A stretch of 64,000 bases of DNA from Roseihalotalea indica (GCF_022458895.1 NZ_JAINFL010000004.1:682001-746000), one strand, 5' to 3'. Shown: positions 35,124 to 44,382, counted from the first letter of the stretch. Made by a program: numbers and translations. Notes: generated by a model from the sequence alone, not told the origin.

Positions 35124-35153
35124 AACTATTGAAGCTTAAACCACTTAACCTTA

Positions 35154-36653
35154 TTAAAAATGCGGGCTTAAATCAGCTTCAGCAGCCGGTAAGGCATAGT
35201 ACTCGCTGATATTGGTAAAAGCATTGCTTCTAGGAGTGGCTAAACCTGCGGGATAATAATACTCCTCAGGATTTGTCTTAATTCGGTTACCATAAGCAGT
35301 AATTACGTCGATGGCCCGGCCTGTGCGTACCAAGTCAAACCAGCGCTTGTTCTCGAAAGCTAGCTCTACCCTTCTTTCCCGGTAAATGGCTTCCCGCAGG
35401 TCGCCTTGGGCATCTCCCAATCCTGCACGGGCTCGCACTTCGTTCAAATACATGGCTGCTTCACCGGTGTTGCCCAGTTCGTTCAATGTTTCAGCTAAAA
35501 ACAACAGTACTTCCGAATAGCGGTAAATGGGCCAGTTCATACCGTGGTTTCCGTGCAAAGCATGAGGCTCAGCGTATTTCTTGATATAAGGATATACTCC
35601 ATCGCGCCAGAAACTTCCCTCAAGCTTAATATAGCCGATTGAGGCATCTTCTCGTACATCGCCTTCTTCGTAAGCCGCAATAATATCGGGGGTCGGAATA
35701 TTGTTACCCTCACCATTCAGCGGTTGTGGGTTAGAGGTTCCGGTAATAGTCACCAGCTCTTCGGCTTCAATAGGACGAGGCATAAACTGATTAATATAAT
35801 TACCGTTTAGTCCATCCGGACCTTCTTTAAACTGCACCTCAAAAACAGACTCCAAGTTGTTCTTATTACCAGTGCTGGTCGTAAATGCATCAGCATAGTC
35901 CGGCATCAACCCATACTCACCACTACTCACCACAGCTCTCAATAGTGGCTCGGCATCGGCCCAACGCTGGCGAACAATGTAAACATTCGCTAATAACGTA
36001 CGAGCGGCACCAGAGGTGGCCCGGCCTAGCTCCTGTTCAGATTTGGGTGGTAAAAGTTGTACGGCTTCCGATACATCCTGAATGATCTGGGCGTACACGT
36101 CATCTACTGATGATAAGGGTAAGGCCGCCTCCTGACGATTCGTTACCGGGGTCAGGTGAAGAGGAACTTTGCCAAAATAACGAGCAAGTTCGAAATAAGC
36201 ATACCCTCGCAGAAACAGCACCTGTCCTTTCAAATTGTTTTTTGAGTCAGCATCAAACTCTACCTCATCAATCTCGGCCAACACCTGGTTAGCTCGGGCA
36301 ATAATCTGGTAATCCTGATAATACTGGTTGGTCACGTGAACATTGGATGTTACTCCTCCATCACTGGGAATAGCAAAATCGGCGATATCTTCCTGCTGCT
36401 CGGTAGCACCAAATAAGTGGTTACGGGCAAAATAGGTATTATCCGAATGCATCTCCCCCAGCAACCAGGCTCGGTCGTTTACAATCGTACGTAACGGCAC
36501 GTAGGTAGCATTCACCGCTTGCAGAAAATCTGATTCGCTTTTGAAGAAGGTAGCCGAACTGAGTGAGGTTTCCGGCGTAATGGTTAGGAAATCGTCCTGG
36601 CAACTCGCCAGAGGTAAGCCCGCCAGTACACATATGATAAGTATCTTTTTCAT
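35154..36653 (-). CDS. SusD/RagB family outer-membrane lipoprotein (second pair)
   Basis: The product is about 499 aa from the ATG at 36653. An upstream ATG at 36695 would add residues before the clear lipoprotein signal (MKKILIICVLAGLPLASCQD). Landmarks are ATFFKSESDFLQAVNATYVP, ATSGAARTLLANVYIVRQRW, NWPIYRYSEVLLFLAETLNE and RVELAFENKRWFDLVRTG. The extreme C-terminus is short, ending YYALPAAEADLSPHF without the usual NPxLxQNPGY tail, but the fold should be complete. It pairs with the SusC gene ending 47 bases upstream. The ligand is unknown; the sugar operon downstream is the likely consumer. Confidence 0.96.
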   Translation of the reverse strand: MKKILIICVLAGLPLASCQDDFLTITPETSLSSATFFKSESDFLQAVNATYVPLRTIVNDRAWLLGEMHSDNTYFARNHLFGATEQQEDIADFAIPSDGGVTSNVHVTNQYYQDYQIIARANQVLAEIDEVEFDADSKNNLKGQVLFLRGYAYFELARYFGKVPLHLTPVTNRQEAALPLSSVDDVYAQIIQDVSEAVQLLPPKSEQELGRATSGAARTLLANVYIVRQRWADAEPLLRAVVSSGEYGLMPDYADAFTTSTGNKNNLESVFEVQFKEGPDGLNGNYINQFMPRPIEAEELVTITGTSNPQPLNGEGNNIPTPDIIAAYEEGDVREDASIGYIKLEGSFWRDGVYPYIKKYAEPHALHGNHGMNWPIYRYSEVLLFLAETLNELGNTGEAAMYLNEVRARAGLGDAQGDLREAIYRERRVELAFENKRWFDLVRTGRAIDVITAYGNRIKTNPEEYYYPAGLATPRSNAFTNISEYYALPAAEADLSPHF

Positions 36654-36700
36654 GATATTGATCCGTAAGGTTGTTAAATAATGTGGTTGTACCATGGAGC

Positions 36701-39700
36701 TTAAAAGTTCAGGTTAATCCCGATGGTGTAGGTACGGGGCACAGGGTAACCGGAAATATCCACACCCTGGCTCAGGTTTCCGCCATCACCTTCTCCATCT
36801 GGTTGCACACTAATCTCAGGGTTTTGACCTCCCCAGTAATCAGTAAAAATATAGGCGTTTTGTACAGAAGCATACAGACGGGCTGATTGGAAAAGACGGC
36901 TTACATCTCGCAGCGTGTAACCCAATGTTATGTTCCGAATGGTGAAGTACGAAGCATCAGCGATAAAACGGCTGTTGATCCAGTCCCGCTCAATACCCGT
37001 TACATTACCTCCTCCTACGGTGGTGCCGAAAAAGCCTTTACCCGGATTCTCCGGAGTACGGAAGCGGTATTTCACCTCGCGCATCAGATTAAATACACCA
37101 TCCAGGTTAGTGGTGCTGTACAAGTGACGCACCAGCAGTTGGTTGCCCTGAGAGCCGGTCCCGACAATGGTAAAGTCAAAGTTACCGTAGCGTAGGGTAT
37201 TGGTGATACCGTAGGTAAAATCAGGGAATGGGCTACCCATAATGGCTCGGTCATCATTATCTCCACCGTTGGTAATCACTCCATCACCGTTAACATCCAC
37301 CAGTTTGATGCTACCCACGGTAGATCGTCCGGGTACCTGAGGTGAGTTATCCAGATCTTCCTGATTCATGTACACCCCATCCGCAATATGTCCGTAGAAT
37401 TGCCCGAATGGCTTACCTACCTGGGTGATGTGGAAACGGCCGTATACCCGGTCAATACCTTCAGCCAGAGCTTCTACCCGGTTACGGTTGAATGAGATAT
37501 TGGCATTGGTAGTCCATTGTAATTTGCCAGTAGTATTCTGCGTAATAAGCGCGAACTCATGGCCCCAGAACCGAATCTCCCCGATGTTATCACTAAAGGT
37601 GCTGAACCCTGACTCTTGCGGCACCTGCACATTATACAGCAGGTTGGTAGTGTTTTTGGTGTAGTAGTCGTACACAAACTGAATACGATCATCAAACAAA
37701 CCCAGGTCTAACCCTAAGTCAAACTGCTTGGTAGTTTCCCAACCCAGGTTATTGTTGGCTAGCGAAGTAATTGCAGAGCCAGGGGCGATTTCGTTACCAA
37801 AGGCTGCGTTCACCGTATTGTTGATCAGCGCATACTGGGTATAGTTACCAATATTGTTATTTCCGGTTATCCCGTAACTGGCTCTGATTTTCGCCAAAGA
37901 GACTGCCGGCAAGCCCTGCATGAACCCTTCGTCCGACATCACCCAGCCTACTGATGCAGAAGGGAAAACACCCCACTGGTTTTCAGAACCAAAGCGAGAT
38001 GAACCATCGCTACGAACTGCCGCCGTCAGCAGATACTTACCTCTATAGTTATAAGTAAGGCGGGAAAGCACCGACATCAGGCTCCATTCCTGTACATCGC
38101 TATATGTTCCTCCCCGATTGATATTGATACCTCCCTGAACTGTTGGCAGACGATCGTCCGAGTAGGTATCCGCGGTGATCTGGGTGCGGTCTCGGCGGAA
38201 GCGCTGGCTGGTAAACCCGGCGAGCAACTGAAAGTTGTGTTCCCCAAAACTCTTGGTGTAGGTAGCCAGGTTTTCGTTAAGCCATGAAAAATCCTGGGTG
38301 TCACGTCGGGTAGAAACCGCAGTGGTTGGTAGCGGCACGTTAATGAAATTAGTTGCCGTAGATGGGTTGAAGAAGAAGAATTTAGTGTTATAGATCTCAG
38401 CATTGAAAGTAGACTTCAGCACTAATCCTTCTATCGGTTCAAACTCTATAAAGGCATTAGAGAGTAAGTTCACCTCCTTCGACTCATTGGTTAGTTCATT
38501 GGCGGCCCTTACCCAGTTAGGGTAGGCAAAAATATTTCCGGTTTCGGATGGAAGCTGATTATACAACGTTAGTTCTCCGTTATCATCATAGATAGGCATG
38601 ATAGGCCAGGTGTGCAGCGCGTTAAACAGAATCCCGGTTCCCCGTTCCCCATCGGTTCTCGGTATATTATCTTTTATGTATGATGGAGCGATATTGAAAC
38701 CGAGCCGCACCTGATCAGACACGTCATAGGTAGTATTCATTCGCAGAGAGTAGCGCTTGTAGTCAGTGTTTAGTACCACTCCCTGCTGATCAAATACCCC
38801 GGCGATAATGGCCGTGTTTACTTTTTCTTTGTTGGAAGTAATCGTCAGGTTATAGCTCTGAATGGGCGCGTCCTGTAGCATGGCATCGTACCAGTCATTA
38901 TTCTTTCCTTCGTACTGAGAAGGATCACGGAATATCTCTGGTACTACCTGACCCTGATCTTCATAATATTCTTTTTTAAACTGGGCAAACTCAACCGCGT
39001 TCATCATTTCTATCCGGCCACGGTCGGGCACGCCCTGGGTGCCAACATAAGCGGTAAGGCTAACATTGGTCTGCCCGGCAGCTCCTTTCTTGGTGGTAAT
39101 CAGCACGACTCCATTAGCCGCTCGGGAACCGTAAAGCGAAGTAGATGCCGCATCTTTCAGAATAGAAATATCCTGAATCTCATCGGGGTTGATGTTACTG
39201 ATATCGCCCGAGATTGGAAAACCATCGACTACATAGAGCGGATCACTACCGCCGGATACGGACAATTGGCCCCGAATACGCACGTTCATCCCCTGCCCGG
39301 GCTTACCAGTGGTTTGGTTGATCTGCACCCCGGCTAAGCGGCCCTGAAGTTTCTGGGTTACCTGCGATACAGGTACATCTTTCAAATCCGAGGCATCGAT
39401 GGTCTGCACCGAACCGGTGACTTCTTTTTTTAATTGGCTGCCGTAGCCGACCACCACAATTTCATCCAGGCTTTGTACATCTTCTTCCATGGTGATATTG
39501 ATACTGGTGCGACCGTTCAGGGGTACTTCCTGAGTCATGTAGCCAATAGAAGAAAAAACCAGCGTTGCGTTTGTGTCAGATACACGAATGCTGTAGTCAC
39601 CATTAATATCTGTAACGGTACCGGTGCTACTTCCCTTCACCAGTACGTTTACACCAGGCAAACCGCCTCCATCGGCGGTATCGCTAATTTTACCAGTTAC

Positions 39701-39802
39701 CGTAGTCGGGTTATTTTGTGCCATCACCAGACACGGTATACTTAGACATAAATACATGAGGAAGAGAAGTTTTCTCTTTCGTTGTAGTAGGAATGTGTTC
39801 AT
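36701..39802 (-). CDS. SusC/RagA family TonB-dependent receptor lacking an STN domain
   Basis: The product is about 1033 aa from the ATG at 39802, with a signal peptide ending near CLVMAQ. The mature protein opens directly with the carboxypeptidase-D-like domain (TVTGKISDTADGGGLPGVNV) and the plug (SLDEIVVVGYGSQLKKEVTG, DPLYVVDGFPISG). The barrel ends in IGINLNF. Unlike the first SusC of the window, no STN domain lies between signal and plug, so it should transport but not signal. It is nonetheless next to a reduced FecR. The plug region (GVNVLVKGSSTGTVTDI) is nearly the same as in the other SusC, so the two are fairly close relatives in that part. Confidence 0.96.
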   Translation of the reverse strand: MNTFLLQRKRKLLFLMYLCLSIPCLVMAQNNPTTVTGKISDTADGGGLPGVNVLVKGSSTGTVTDINGDYSIRVSDTNATLVFSSIGYMTQEVPLNGRTSINITMEEDVQSLDEIVVVGYGSQLKKEVTGSVQTIDASDLKDVPVSQVTQKLQGRLAGVQINQTTGKPGQGMNVRIRGQLSVSGGSDPLYVVDGFPISGDISNINPDEIQDISILKDAASTSLYGSRAANGVVLITTKKGAAGQTNVSLTAYVGTQGVPDRGRIEMMNAVEFAQFKKEYYEDQGQVVPEIFRDPSQYEGKNNDWYDAMLQDAPIQSYNLTITSNKEKVNTAIIAGVFDQQGVVLNTDYKRYSLRMNTTYDVSDQVRLGFNIAPSYIKDNIPRTDGERGTGILFNALHTWPIMPIYDDNGELTLYNQLPSETGNIFAYPNWVRAANELTNESKEVNLLSNAFIEFEPIEGLVLKSTFNAEIYNTKFFFFNPSTATNFINVPLPTTAVSTRRDTQDFSWLNENLATYTKSFGEHNFQLLAGFTSQRFRRDRTQITADTYSDDRLPTVQGGININRGGTYSDVQEWSLMSVLSRLTYNYRGKYLLTAAVRSDGSSRFGSENQWGVFPSASVGWVMSDEGFMQGLPAVSLAKIRASYGITGNNNIGNYTQYALINNTVNAAFGNEIAPGSAITSLANNNLGWETTKQFDLGLDLGLFDDRIQFVYDYYTKNTTNLLYNVQVPQESGFSTFSDNIGEIRFWGHEFALITQNTTGKLQWTTNANISFNRNRVEALAEGIDRVYGRFHITQVGKPFGQFYGHIADGVYMNQEDLDNSPQVPGRSTVGSIKLVDVNGDGVITNGGDNDDRAIMGSPFPDFTYGITNTLRYGNFDFTIVGTGSQGNQLLVRHLYSTTNLDGVFNLMREVKYRFRTPENPGKGFFGTTVGGGNVTGIERDWINSRFIADASYFTIRNITLGYTLRDVSRLFQSARLYASVQNAYIFTDYWGGQNPEISVQPDGEGDGGNLSQGVDISGYPVPRTYTIGINLNF

Positions 39803-39927
39803 AGTAGTTGTTTTAGTGTGTTGCATTAATTGTATTATAGTTGAGGACTTTTACCCCGTCGCTCATGTACCAAAGCTTCGCTATACGCTCTCACAGGGGA
39901 CTCGATAATAATCAAGCGCACGGTTAT

Positions 39928-40311
39928 TTATTCTTCAATGGCCAGTGGCTTACAGCTAATCAGGAGAATTACCCCTAGCAGACAGACACCTAGTGCAATG
40001 GCTATTCCCAGGAGATACACTAATATTCTTTTACTCTTACTCTGGAGCACGTTCGTTTCTTGTTTCCTGAACAGTTTGTTTTTTATGTTTTTTTTTGTTG
40101 CCTGGAAAGCATCTTCATTATAATGCACCGGTGAAAAATCCGTTACTTTCACTAGTATTTTAGCCTGGGCAATCACGTTCCGTTGCTCGGGGTGCTGCGA
40201 CAGCCATTGCTGCCAAAATCTGCTCATGTCCTTACCGTCTGACAAAACCCACTTCCGAAAGCAGGCGTCTTCTACAAAATCACAGACCCGAAAACGTTCG
40301 TAGTGCTTCAA
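39928..40311 (-). CDS. Reduced FecR-like anti-sigma protein, non-ATG start
   Basis: The open frame carries only the sigma-binding N-terminal part (FVEDACFRKWVLSDGKDMSRFW, read with the first FecR's FLKDESFVQWVLQPNDELDRYW) and one membrane segment (RILVYLLGIAIALGVCLLG), then stops. The periplasmic FecR and DUF4974 domains are absent, and only about 125 bases remain before the SusC start, so they are not merely frameshifted. There is no usable ATG. Alignment with the intact FecR (MKHPKRDVQ against LKHYERFRV) puts the original start at a TTG at 40311; another TTG lies at 40362. It is either a functional 127 aa membrane anti-sigma or a decaying remnant. Confidence 0.68.
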   Translation of the reverse strand: MKHYERFRVCDFVEDACFRKWVLSDGKDMSRFWQQWLSQHPEQRNVIAQAKILVKVTDFSPVHYNEDAFQATKKNIKNKLFRKQETNVLQSKSKRILVYLLGIAIALGVCLLGVILLISCKPLAIEE

Positions 40312-40601
40312 CGTTAATGATGTTTGATCATAAGTGGAGGGTCTTGAGTAGAACACCTTCAATTTTGCTTAACTATTTTTTTAATTTTTCATACGTAGCA
40401 ACAAAAAGTCAATGACATTATCATATTCACAATAAAACCGACACCACCATACATTATTTTAAATTATCAGTGATAGGGCAAACCGCGATTAAATGAGAAA
40501 AATGAAAACTGAAGAGGTATTAACTGAGCATATCGGTTCCCTTTCGCGACCGATGAGATCGTTAGCAAGTATACTTCACTAAAAGAAGAATTGAAGAAGT
40601 G
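40312..40601. other. Gap between the reduced FecR and the sugar porter
   Basis: No gene is supported. A small dyad ATCGGT/ACCGAT flanks TCCCTTTCGCG at about 40530-40555 without a T run. A sigma gene, which usually stands before FecR, is absent here. Confidence 0.4.
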
Positions 40602-42035
40602 CTAGCGGGCTATTTCAGCCTGTTTAGGGCTGCTGTCAATAAGCTCATGCTCAATTTCTTCTAAGGTTTTGCCTTTAGTCTCCGGTAATATGTAATACAG
40701 CACAATAAACCCAACCGCACAGATTACTCCGTATAACCAAAAGTTATTAGCCCAACCCAGGTTTTCTTTAATCGTAGGAAAGCTGAACGTAAGTGTAAAA
40801 TTGCCCACCCAGTGAGCGAAAGCGGCAATAGACATGGCCGCTCCCCGAATGCGGTTAGGAAAAATCTCGGACAATACCACCCACAATAGCGGAGCCAGAG
40901 TAATGGAATAGAACATCACATTGGCCAGCACCAGAAGCACAATACTGAAGCCTTCGTAGTTGGCATAAAAGCAATAGCCGATCAGGGCATACACCAAGGC
41001 CATGGAGGAGGTACCGAACAACAGCAGGGTTTTACGCCCAAGTTTGTCTACCGTCACCATAGTCACCACAACGGAAAGCACCATAACGGTACCGATGACC
41101 ACGATGTTGAGCATCATCTGCTGGAGGTTATAGCCCGCCGCCTGAAAAATATCGGAAGCATAATAGATGATGACATTCAGGCCACTCCACTGTTGAAGAA
41201 ACGCCAGAAAGACCCCCAGTCCAATGAATTTAAGCACTCGAGAGTTTAATAGCTCTTTAAAATTCACGTGGGCTAAGTCTTCTTTAGAAACAGTCAGCTT
41301 CACATCACGGACCTGCTGGTCGGCATAATGTTGCCCGCCAATTTTTTGTAGCACGTTATGTGCCTGTTCTACCTGCCCGTTTTTCACCAGCCAGCGCACG
41401 CTTTCCGGCACAAACATCATTAGCACGAAAAATAAAAACGCAGGGATTACCTCCACTCCAAACATCCAACGCCACCCGGCCTGTCCGCTCCAACTGCTGG
41501 CAATAATATCGTTAGTAGCATCTACGGGCAAAGCAGTATCCAGGAGTGATATGCGCCAGTTGATAACCTGAGCCATTAGTACTCCGATCATTACCAGCAA
41601 CTGGTTGATAGTAACAAACATGCCGCGTTTTTCTGGTGGCGAAATCTCGGCGATGTACATGGGTGACAGGTTCAGGGCAATCCCCATGGCTACCCCACCA
41701 ATGATCCGATAGATGTTGAACCAGGTAAAATCAGAGGCCAGGGCCGTTCCGATGGCGGATAAACTAAACAAAAATCCAGCGAAGATTAACAGCCGCTTAC
41801 GTCCGTAGCGGTCGCTAAGAATGACACAGGAGAGTGCGCCGAACATACAGCCAACTAATGCCGAACTGGTGCCCCACCCCTGTAAAGCCGGAGTATTGAG
41901 TTGAAAGAAAGGTTCATAGTAAGGCTTAGCTCCTCCCACCACGACCCAGTCGTAGCCAAAGAGAAAGCCGCCCATGGCCGCAGTAATGCTGATGAGCCAG
42001 AGGTAACGTTGATTGTAGGTTGTCTTTGTAGTCAT
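40602..42035 (-). CDS. Sugar porter family MFS transporter
   Basis: The product is about 477 aa from the ATG at 42035. An in-frame ATG at 42104 adds a hydrophilic leader and is less likely. Twelve membrane segments are readable. The family signatures are DRYGRKRLLIFAG after segment 2, PESVRWLVKNGQ before the central loop, DKLGRKTLLLFG after segment 8 and PETKGKTLEEIE at the end. Such proteins import hexoses or pentoses with protons or sodium. Given its place next to SusCD and the sugar operon it probably brings the periplasmic product into the cytoplasm. L-arabinose is also possible, though that operon has its own symporter. Confidence 0.95.
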   Translation of the reverse strand: MTTKTTYNQRYLWLISITAAMGGFLFGYDWVVVGGAKPYYEPFFQLNTPALQGWGTSSALVGCMFGALSCVILSDRYGRKRLLIFAGFLFSLSAIGTALASDFTWFNIYRIIGGVAMGIALNLSPMYIAEISPPEKRGMFVTINQLLVMIGVLMAQVINWRISLLDTALPVDATNDIIASSWSGQAGWRWMFGVEVIPAFLFFVLMMFVPESVRWLVKNGQVEQAHNVLQKIGGQHYADQQVRDVKLTVSKEDLAHVNFKELLNSRVLKFIGLGVFLAFLQQWSGLNVIIYYASDIFQAAGYNLQQMMLNIVVIGTVMVLSVVVTMVTVDKLGRKTLLLFGTSSMALVYALIGYCFYANYEGFSIVLLVLANVMFYSITLAPLLWVVLSEIFPNRIRGAAMSIAAFAHWVGNFTLTFSFPTIKENLGWANNFWLYGVICAVGFIVLYYILPETKGKTLEEIEHELIDSSPKQAEIAR

Positions 42036-42544
42036 AGTAGCGATTGCATAGTAGTAGGTTCCGTAGTACTGCTTAGCCAGGTGCATAGCTGCATTCAATG
42101 GCATCTGTCAATCCCCAAATAAGGACATTTTTTGGGGATTTCATAGCAATGATACCACGATGTAGCATATTACAATATTTACTAAAATGCAAATGCTTGG
42201 TGCTGCCCTTTCTCAATCACAATAATAAATACCTAATCAAAATTAAGTATAATAAATTCGTCATTTCGAGGCTCTGCGAAGCGATCTCACGTAGTACAAG
42301 ACCGTTTGGCATCGAGCATTTTATCATACTTACTTGCTGTGATAAAAATTACATTTTAATTTGAGTCGCTACTTAGCGTAATGAAAAGTATCATATTTGA
42401 CCCCTTGTCTTTATCACTTTTTCAATCGTCGTATAGTGTGTATTTCAATTTTTTCGTTATGCTGAAGAGAGTTTTTAGTAAATAAGGTTAAATTATTGCA
42501 TCTTTTTATTACTTGATAAATTTCGCTTTTTCTTAGTTGCATCA
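42036..42544. other. Intergenic gap with a dispersed-repeat-like segment
   Basis: No reading frame is supported. It includes a sequence at 42259-42325 that looks like a Bacteroidota interspersed element. The remainder is A/T-rich and should hold promoters for the divergent genes at 42035 and 42545. Confidence 0.45.
42259..42325. repeat. Dispersed-repeat-like element
   Basis: The segment begins CGTCATTTCGAGGCTCTGCG and continues with AAGCGATCTC. On the other strand it reads GAGATCGCTTCGCAGAGCCT then CGAAATGACG, the style of a short interspersed repeat seen in many bacterial genomes. It has one copy in this window, so repeat status rests on memory. Confidence 0.4.
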
Positions 42545-42970
42545 ATGATGAGAAAAACAACCATCTTACTCCTCTTCTTTCCTCTTGCCTTACTAGCTCA
42601 GCAGGAAGCTCCATTCAAAAATGCCAATCAAGTAATTGTTCTTTCGCATGGCAGTGCAAATGAACTAACTGTTCAAGCATTAAGAACTCTAGCTCAGGAA
42701 AGTTACGAGATTACCTATTCTGACAAAGAAGTAGGGATTATTAATGCAAATACGTCTATTACTAGTTATGCAAATTTACTGCTCACTATAACAGCACAGG
42801 AAGGTAAATTAATTCTGACTGGAAAACTCTACGGGGAAGTTTGGGGAGATGGTGTAAAAATGGATGTAGAGGTAAAAGGTCGCTCAGATAACAGGACAAA
42901 AGCGTTCTCTGAAATGCAAAGAATCGGCAACTTATTAGGAGGATATCAAACGCTATACGCTGAAAAATAG
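42545..42970 (+). CDS. Small exported hypothetical protein, 141 aa
   Basis: A signal peptide ending LALLAQQ covers the first 20 residues. The mature part is about 120 aa of alternating strands and helices (QVIVLSHGSANELTVQALRT, LLLTITAQEGKLILTGKLYG, AFSEMQRIGNLLGGYQTLYA). The pattern recalls small periplasmic proteins of the DUF4468/lipocalin-like kind, but no family is firmly recognised. It stands alone, with a divergent promoter region upstream. Confidence 0.75.
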   Translation: MMRKTTILLLFFPLALLAQQEAPFKNANQVIVLSHGSANELTVQALRTLAQESYEITYSDKEVGIINANTSITSYANLLLTITAQEGKLILTGKLYGEVWGDGVKMDVEVKGRSDNRTKAFSEMQRIGNLLGGYQTLYAEK

Positions 42971-42975
42971 CCTAC

Positions 42976-43107
42976 TCAGTTCTCAATATAGCTCTTTTGT
43001 AGCGAAGCGATATGTGCATCACTAAAGCAAACATTATTGCCTCCAATCTCAGTCTGTTCGTTGATGATCCATAAAGTGTTATCGGCAATCTTTACTTTAA
43101 CAGTCAC
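42976..43107 (-). CDS. Possible short gene or gene remnant after the S1/P1 nuclease
   Basis: A minus-strand open frame ends at a TGA at 42978-42976. It reads like protein: VTVKVKIADNTLWIINEQ then TEIGGNNVCFSDAH. There is no ATG; a GTG at 43107 would give 43 aa. It lies in the 178-base gap between convergent genes and may be the tail of a lost gene. No family was recognised. Confidence 0.2.
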   Translation of the reverse strand: MTVKVKIADNTLWIINEQTEIGGNNVCFSDAHIASLQKSYIEN

Positions 43108-43148
43108 CAAGGCGATAGCCGGGTATGCGATCAATAGTTCTCTATTAA

Positions 43149-43934
43149 CTATCCGTAAATCTCATTCAGGATACCCGCCAGCCGAAGGCCAGCCATCAGT
43201 AATTGTTCTTCAACAACCGGATAGTTTTTGAACATATAATCGTAGCCTAACCGACCGCTACTGGGTAAATCGTAGACGGTAGAGCGAAGGCCCATTGCCT
43301 CGGTGAGCCACTGTTCAGGATTTGCTTTTTGAGCTTGTTGCGCAAGTTCAGGTGTGACGCGCCGGTTCAGGTACGCGGCCAGTTCAGTATAGCTGAGTTG
43401 CTTGGCATTGATCATATCACTATCCCAAATGCGGTGCAGGTTGGAAGAATCGCCCATCCAGGCTACCCGTTCATCGTTGCCACCCCGATCCTGCCCATTG
43501 CCCACGTGCAGCGGCTGATGCAGGTCGCCCACCAGGTGTACCAGCATTTTGAGGTATTCTTCTTCCTGAGTTTGGGAAATCGTATCAGTTTTTAGGGCAG
43601 TGATGATATTCTGCACAGTTTCGTAGGCATTCCCGGAAGGCTCCTGTGCTTCCAGCGAATAGGTTTGCCCGGTGGGGATGGTGACCCAGTGCCAGGTATA
43701 CGTATAGTCATAGGCCGGATCAGAACGGATTTCGTCCATCCAGGTGCTGGCCATTGCCAGATCAAGGGGGCCCAGTATGCGGGTTATTTTAGCTTCCGCC
43801 TGCTTACTAAGGTGCCACTGAGCAATTTGCCCGATAGCCCGATGGCCAATCTGCCCCCACCCGAAGCCGGTTTGGGCTATAAAAATCAGTAGAAAGAAAA
43901 TTCCGGTAGTACATCGCATAGTGTTTACTGTCAT
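43149..43934 (-). CDS. S1/P1-type nuclease
   Basis: This 261 aa exported protein has all landmarks of zinc-dependent S1/P1 nucleases. Signal cleavage after GFG would leave the tryptophan of WGQIGHRAIGQIAQWHL as the N-terminal zinc ligand. The other ligands are in ASTWMDEIRSDP, YTWHWVTIP, HLVGDLHQPLHVGNGQDRGG and NLHRIWDSDMI. It degrades single-stranded RNA and DNA in the periplasm or medium, for phosphate or nucleoside scavenging. An ATG at 43919 is an alternative start that keeps the signal peptide. It is separated from araA by about 450 bases of structured non-coding DNA. Confidence 0.95.
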   Translation of the reverse strand: MTVNTMRCTTGIFFLLIFIAQTGFGWGQIGHRAIGQIAQWHLSKQAEAKITRILGPLDLAMASTWMDEIRSDPAYDYTYTWHWVTIPTGQTYSLEAQEPSGNAYETVQNIITALKTDTISQTQEEEYLKMLVHLVGDLHQPLHVGNGQDRGGNDERVAWMGDSSNLHRIWDSDMINAKQLSYTELAAYLNRRVTPELAQQAQKANPEQWLTEAMGLRSTVYDLPSSGRLGYDYMFKNYPVVEEQLLMAGLRLAGILNEIYG

Positions 43935-44068
43935 TTTGCTGCGAAGATACGGTTTTGCCGGAAAACCCTTTTGTTCCTTCCGAGTTCAACATGAATAAGA
44001 AGGAAAAAAGGATATATAAGTATAAAATAGTTCTTCGTCGCGTTTGATTTACTTCATTTCGCATTCAT

Positions 44069-44201
44069 ACGTGCCAACTTCCCGGCAATTTGCATCATCT
44101 TGATCTCAGAATGCCATATATCGCTCCAAATTCTCGACGTATTACTCCCGTACGTGTCATCTTCATCGCAATTCGTGACATCTTGACTTCTTACAAGGCA
44201 T
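44069..44201. repeat. Degenerate tandem repeat, two units 83 bases apart
   Basis: Unit 1 (44069-44117) contains ACGTGCCAACTTC, GGCAATTTG, CATCTTGAT and ATGCCAT. Unit 2 (44152-44201) contains ACGTGTCATCTTC, CGCAATTCG, CATCTTGAC and AGGCAT in the same order. Similarity by eye is about three quarters. Confidence 0.4.
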
Positions 44202-44227
44202 AATTTTTACGCAGAAGGATATTCTGA

Positions 44228-44270
44228 TGCTGTACGAGGCATTTCGCAAATACAAATGTCTCGTACAGCA
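44228..44270. repeat. 17-base inverted repeat (strong hairpin)
   Basis: The arms TGCTGTACGAGGCATTT and AAATGTCTCGTACAGCA differ from perfect complementarity at one position that can still pair as G-U. The loop is CGCAAATAC. No T run follows directly, so a simple terminator is not certain. It lies about 115 bases past the araA stop. Confidence 0.65.
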
Positions 44271-44382
44271 CTGAGATGTCATGATTTTATGCGGAAATGC
44301 AATATTTCAGCTTGATATCCGCTAATTTTTCCCAGACAGAAAATATTGTGCTTTCCATCATTAAGTTCTCACCCAGATCTTT

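Larger units (their letters stand above)
34746..35153. other. Intergenic gap between susD and the sugar operon
   Basis: This stretch of 408 bases has no supported reading frame. It contains hairpin repeat copy C (34873-34928), a 20-base word shared with 24558-24577 (34995-35014) and a 13-base perfect inverted repeat just past the SusD stop (35081-35123). The promoter of the eight-gene operon should be here, but no box could be fixed. Confidence 0.55.
43935..44382. other. Structured intergenic region
   Basis: This stretch of 448 bases between araA and the nuclease gene has no supported gene. It contains two degenerate copies of a roughly 48-base unit (44069 and 44152) and a 17-base hairpin (44228-44270), listed separately. 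It may encode a small RNA or hold the end of the arabinose message. Confidence 0.5.

Noticed and set aside
35154..36653. Truncated SusD pseudogene
   Set aside because: Only the last few residues are shorter than usual; signal, helices and conserved C-terminal motifs are intact.
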